Shown here in pieces: positions 61,050-64,000 of a DNA stretch of 64,000 nt. The notes beneath the pieces are model-generated. The model did no database searches and was not told where the DNA came from. It was given only the letters and a program-made list of their open reading frames with translations. The position numbers and the translations under genes are program-made. Positions within the stretch are counted from its first letter, which is position 1, and each line of letters starts with the position of its first letter. Source of the stretch: Solirubrobacter deserti (GTDB taxonomy: Bacteria; Actinomycetota; Thermoleophilia; Solirubrobacterales; Solirubrobacteraceae); assembly GCF_027587175.1 (NCBI RefSeq), contig NZ_JAPCID010000003.1, forward strand, positions 62,001-126,000, read 5' to 3'.

Positions 61050-61110
61050 GCCCGGCGCCATCGGCCGAAACCGGCGGACGAAACCTTCTCCCAACCATGC
61101 CTGGAGAAGG
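61003..61110 (+). promoter_or_regulatory. yybP-ykoY-type manganese riboswitch with RBS-sequestering platform
   Basis: The plus strand has the yybP-ykoY hallmarks: GGGAAGTAG at 61,006, CGTCAGCACGG near 61,032, and a 3' CGAAACCTTCTCCC block ending at 61,092, ahead of a TerC gene (a typical target). CCTTCTCC (61,084-61,091) is perfectly complementary to the ribosome site GGAGAAGG (61,103-61,110). The 3' aptamer strand can therefore either close the aptamer or hide the ribosome site, predicting a Mn2+-ON translational switch. Consensus match judged by eye. Confidence 0.7.
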
Positions 61111-61117
61111 ACCTTCG

Positions 61118-62083
61118 TTGTTTGCTGCTTCCTCTGCTGACGCGCTGAACCTGGACATCAACATTGCGACGTGGGCCGGGCTCGGCGGCCTGATCGTCGT
61201 GATGGCGATCTTCGACCTCGTGATCTATGCACGCGGGCACACCCCGAGCGTGCGCGAGAACACGATCTGGTCGATCGGCTGGATCGCGATCGCGCTGCTG
61301 TTCGGCGCCGTGTTCTGGGCCTGGCAGGGCTCGGACGCCGGCTCGCAGTTCTATGCCGGTTACCTGCTCGAGCGCTCGCTCTCGCTCGACAACATCTTCG
61401 TCTTCGCGGTGATCTTGAGCTACTTCGCCGTGCCCGGACTCCAGGCGCAGGCTCGCGTGTTGGCGTGGGGGATCATCCTCGCGCTCGTCCTGCGCCTGAT
61501 CTTCATCCTGCTCGGCGCGGCGTTGCTGAACGCGTTCCACATCACGTTCTACTTCTTCGGCCTGCTGCTGCTCTATACGGCCTGGAAGCTCGCGCGCCAC
61601 GACGACGCGGAAGTCGAGCCCGAGCACAACCCGGCGCTCAAGTTCATCCGCAAGCACGTGAAGATGACGCAGGAGTTCGACGGCAAGAAGGTCTTCACGC
61701 ACGTCGACGGCAAGCGGATCGCGACGCCGCTGCTCGCCGTCTTCGTCGTGATCGCGACGACGGACATCATCTTCGCCGTCGACTCGATCCCCGCGATCTT
61801 CGCCGTCACGCAGGAGTCGTTCATCGTGTTCGCGGCGAACGCGTTCGCGCTGATCGGCCTACGCGCGCTGTACTTCCTGCTCGTCGGCCTGATGGACAAG
61901 TTCGTCTATCTGACGCAGGGCCTGGCGTTCATCCTCGCGTTCATCGGCGTGAAGATGCTGCTGGTGGACATCTGGCACGTGCCGATCTGGTTGTCGCTGG
62001 CCGTGATCGTCGTGACGCTGGTGCTCACCGCGCTGCTGTCGATGCGAGCCGACCGGAAGAAGCACGCCGCGTCGGCAGCGTGA
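61118..62083 (+). CDS. TerC/Alx family membrane transporter
   Basis: The protein is 321 residues from a TTG at 61,118, 7 nt after GGAGAAGG. An ATG at 61,097 lies inside the riboswitch platform and has no ribosome site. Seven to nine membrane helices; the paired acidic motifs 'LERSLSLDNIFVFAVI' and 'FVVIATTDIIFAVDSIPAIFA' are the TerC signature. Members export Mn2+ or supply metals to secreted enzymes. The upstream Mn riboswitch supports manganese handling. The 3' end overlaps the convergent C45 gene by 59 nt. Confidence 0.9.
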   Translation: MFAASSADALNLDINIATWAGLGGLIVVMAIFDLVIYARGHTPSVRENTIWSIGWIAIALLFGAVFWAWQGSDAGSQFYAGYLLERSLSLDNIFVFAVILSYFAVPGLQAQARVLAWGIILALVLRLIFILLGAALLNAFHITFYFFGLLLLYTAWKLARHDDAEVEPEHNPALKFIRKHVKMTQEFDGKKVFTHVDGKRIATPLLAVFVVIATTDIIFAVDSIPAIFAVTQESFIVFAANAFALIGLRALYFLLVGLMDKFVYLTQGLAFILAFIGVKMLLVDIWHVPIWLSLAVIVVTLVLTALLSMRADRKKHAASAA

Positions 62084-63017
62084 CCTCCTGGTGCTCGTGC
62101 GTGCACGGCGGGCCGTCGGCCACGTGCAGGCGCAGCTTCTCGAGGTTCATCACCACTGACGCGACCGTCACGGTCTGCTCGACCCACGGGTCAGCCGGGT
62201 CGACGTGACGGCAGACGCCCTTCGGGTGGCCCGTATGGTCCCGAAGGGCGTCGAGCAGCGGTTGGGTCTTCACGACCTCCAGCCGCTGACGGGTCGTCGG
62301 GGACTCGGCGGCCATCACGTCGATGCCGCGCTTGGGGGGCTCGATGAAGTGGTTGGTGTGGGCGCCGACCGCGCCGCGGATGACGTTGGCGCCGCCCGGG
62401 TTGAGCTCCACGTGGGCGACGTCCCCGGGAGTGGCGACGGTCACGGCGGAGGAGGCGCTGACGGTGGCCGCGGTGAGCCGTGCGATCGCCTCGTCGACGG
62501 TGGCGGCAGTGCTCAGCGTCTGGTGGATCAGCAGGTGGATCGGGGTGCCGTCGGTGCCGCCGTCGGCGCTCGTGCGCAGGATGTTCAGGCAGACGCCCAG
62601 ACCGTGGCCGTTGAGCCCGATCTTGGCCAGGATGCCGGCCTCGGTGAGCGTGGCGAACCAGCCGTGGGGGTGCTCCACGATGTGGATGACGGTGGAGGCG
62701 GACAGGTCCGGATGCCAGTCCCAGTTCTGGGCGAGCAGGCCGCCGGCGCCCTGGACGCTGCATTCGTCCGCGCCGGCGAGGATCTCCGTGCGGGCGTTGA
62801 CCGCACGCAGGGCGTGGGGGTCGACGTTGGCCCCGCGCGCGATCGCGTCGATCTCGAGGTGCGGCGGGAGCTCGTCCGGGACGCGGGCGTTGCGCTCCGC
62901 GAACATGCGGCGGTAGACGGCGACCGTGTGCTGGACCTGGGTCGCCATGGCTCGTCCGAACGCCTCGCCCCGCTGCTCCGGCGTGGCCTCGTCCGAGCGG
63001 TGGACGGGGAACGTCAT
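62025..63017 (-). CDS. C45 (acyl-CoA:6-APA acyltransferase-like) Ntn-type hydrolase
   Basis: The protein is 330 residues. 'AFGRAMATQVQHTVAVYRRMF' leads to 'VNARTEILAGADECSVQ', where the Cys is the likely N-terminal nucleophile after self-cleavage, and 'LLAQNWDWHPD' carries the conserved Asn/Asp. 'IGLNGHGLGVCLNIL' and 'VAHVELNPGG' follow. The family cleaves or transfers acyl groups on amides. It is coupled to the deacetylase gene upstream by an ATGA overlap. Confidence 0.85.
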   Translation of the reverse strand: MTFPVHRSDEATPEQRGEAFGRAMATQVQHTVAVYRRMFAERNARVPDELPPHLEIDAIARGANVDPHALRAVNARTEILAGADECSVQGAGGLLAQNWDWHPDLSASTVIHIVEHPHGWFATLTEAGILAKIGLNGHGLGVCLNILRTSADGGTDGTPIHLLIHQTLSTAATVDEAIARLTAATVSASSAVTVATPGDVAHVELNPGGANVIRGAVGAHTNHFIEPPKRGIDVMAAESPTTRQRLEVVKTQPLLDALRDHTGHPKGVCRHVDPADPWVEQTVTVASVVMNLEKLRLHVADGPPCTHEHQEVTLPTRRASSGRLASTAAR

Positions 63018-63799
63018 GACACGACGAAGGCTGCCACATCCCCGTGGGTCGCGAACCATGCGTCGGCGCGGTCCTTGATGGCGGTGATGAGCTCTTCCAG
63101 CAGCTGCGCGCGGTATCCGCGGCCGATCACCTCGGGGTGCATCGTGAACGTGATGTGACGGCGGTCGCGGACGGCTGACTCGAACTCGCGCAGCCACGTG
63201 TCCAGGAAGGCCTGCGGGCTGGTGAACGCGTCGCCGCGGCCCGCCTTCCAGTGCAGGTGCGGCCAGTCGTCGAGGCTCCAGTGGACGGGGATCTCGAGCA
63301 GGCCGTTGTCCAACGTGTACGGGCGGTCGTCGCCCATCAGGCTGCTGTCGTACGTGAAGCCGTGGTCGTGCAGCAGCTGCAGGGTCGTCGGCGTCAGTTC
63401 CCAGGAGGGGGAGCGGTAGCCCGTGGGGGTCGCGAGCGGGGCAAGCGCCTCCAGGCCGCGCTCGATCTCCTCGCGCTGCTGGGCTTCCGTGGCCGTGTCC
63501 GAGCGCAGATGCATGTGGCCGTGGTGGCCGAGCTCGTGGCCTTCGTCGTGGATCCGCTTGATCGCCTCGGGGTGCAGCTCCGCCGTGTAGCCGGGCACGT
63601 AGAACGTGCCCTTGATGCCGTGGCGGTCGAGGATGTCGAGGATGCGCGGCAGGCCGCGCGTGATCCCGTAGCGGGCTTCGGACAGGGTGCTCAGCCGCTG
63701 CTCATACGCGGGGTCCTCGCCGAGCCAGCCGGATTCGGCGTCGACGTCGAAGGTCAGCGAGATAGCCACCGAAGCTCGATTTGGCCAGTCCGTTCGCAT
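63014..63799 (-). CDS. Polysaccharide deacetylase-family (NodB-like) hydrolase
   Basis: The protein is 261 residues. Metal motifs are 'SLTFDVDAESGWLG' (catalytic and binding Asp), 'GHELGHHGHMHL' (His pair) and 'PTGYRSPSWELTPTTLQLL'. 'GIKGTFYVPGYTAELHPEAI' is the usual core strand. The lack of a signal peptide and the resemblance to PuuE/allantoinase-type members suggest a cytoplasmic amide hydrolase rather than a wall enzyme. It shares an operon with the C45 protein. Confidence 0.87.
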   Translation of the reverse strand: MRTDWPNRASVAISLTFDVDAESGWLGEDPAYEQRLSTLSEARYGITRGLPRILDILDRHGIKGTFYVPGYTAELHPEAIKRIHDEGHELGHHGHMHLRSDTATEAQQREEIERGLEALAPLATPTGYRSPSWELTPTTLQLLHDHGFTYDSSLMGDDRPYTLDNGLLEIPVHWSLDDWPHLHWKAGRGDAFTSPQAFLDTWLREFESAVRDRRHITFTMHPEVIGRGYRAQLLEELITAIKDRADAWFATHGDVAAFVVS

Positions 63800-63829
63800 C
63801 TCGCGGAATTGTTGCCGATCACACGGTCA

Positions 63830-64000
63830 ATGACCGCGATCCTGTTCCAGGAGGCCGCCCGCACCGCTGAGCTCCGCTCGATCCTCGAGGCCGGCCTCGT
63901 CCGCTCCGTCTACCAGCCGATCGTCGACCTCGACACGCGTGAGGTCGTCGGCTATGAAGCGTTGGCGCGAGGCCCGGTCGGGTCGCCGCTCGAACGCCCC
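63830..64000 (+). CDS. EAL-domain protein, N-terminal fragment
   Basis: An ATG at 63,830 opens 57 codons to the window edge: 'MTAILFQEAARTAELRSIL', then 'VYQPIVDLDTREVVGYEALARGP'. 'YQPIVDL' and 'GYEALAR' are the opening of an EAL phosphodiesterase domain that hydrolyses cyclic di-GMP. The remainder lies outside the window. Confidence 0.85.
   Translation, partial: MTAILFQEAARTAELRSILEAGLVRSVYQPIVDLDTREVVGYEALARGPVGSPLERP

Noticed and set aside
61097-61117. ATG at 61,097 as the TerC start
   Set aside because: It lies within the riboswitch platform and lacks a ribosome site. The TTG at 61,118 has GGAGAAGG at proper spacing and gives the expected N-terminus.

Overview
The window is very GC-rich with densely packed genes, GTG/TTG starts and frequent 4-nt ATGA-type overlaps. 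It looks like an actinobacterial chromosome. The gene mix (NAD-glutamate dehydrogenase, monomeric isocitrate dehydrogenase, a mycobacterial-type BsaP in the biotin cluster, many small Solirubrobacter-like hypothetical proteins) suggests Thermoleophilia/Solirubrobacterales. This placement is an inference from gene content only.

Layout. 1-28.9 kb is chromosomal: the start of an NAD-glutamate dehydrogenase, a two-gene phosphorelay, an SDR/TetR divergent pair, an NlpC/P60 hydrolase, recD2-moaD-like-fmdA, and a Ro60 (Rsr) gene beside a cluster of tRNA-like RNAs (12.1-12.6 kb). Then come small hypotheticals, cupin/VOC genes, monomeric isocitrate dehydrogenase, an HD hydrolase, a permease with an Lrp regulator, secreted proteins, a PhoX-like phosphatase and an alpha/beta hydrolase.

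29,011-50,804 is a 21.7-kb integrative and conjugative element in a tRNA-Thr(GGT) gene, bounded by a perfect 46-bp direct repeat. Its left part is a Gram-positive type IV secretion operon (TcpC-, TcpE-, VirB4-, VirB6-like proteins and a lytic transglycosylase). The middle is accessory DNA of visibly lower GC: a frameshifted hicA with hicB, an HNH-like protein, a five-gene minus-strand operon (ParB-like, putative nuclease, C5 methyltransferase, Eco47II-like PD-(D/E)XK endonuclease, coiled-coil/zinc protein), CutA and an XRE repressor. The right part is the actinobacterial-ICE replication and recombination module: FtsK-type translocase, HUH Rep, two Xis/HTH proteins and a tyrosine integrase.

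50.8-64 kb is chromosomal again: an LhgO-like oxidase, an IlvD/Edd dehydratase and an RraA-like protein in a tight divergent pair; a GNAT protein and a membrane phosphoesterase leading into bioA-bioD-bioB-bsaP-bioF; a yybP-ykoY-type manganese riboswitch with an obvious ribosome-site-sequestering platform ahead of a TerC transporter; then a C45 acyltransferase, a polysaccharide deacetylase and the start of an EAL protein.

The best candidates for undescribed biology are the Ro60 gene with its unusual insertion and adjacent tRNA-like RNAs, and the mosaic ICE carrying a restriction core embedded in an unfamiliar five-gene operon.
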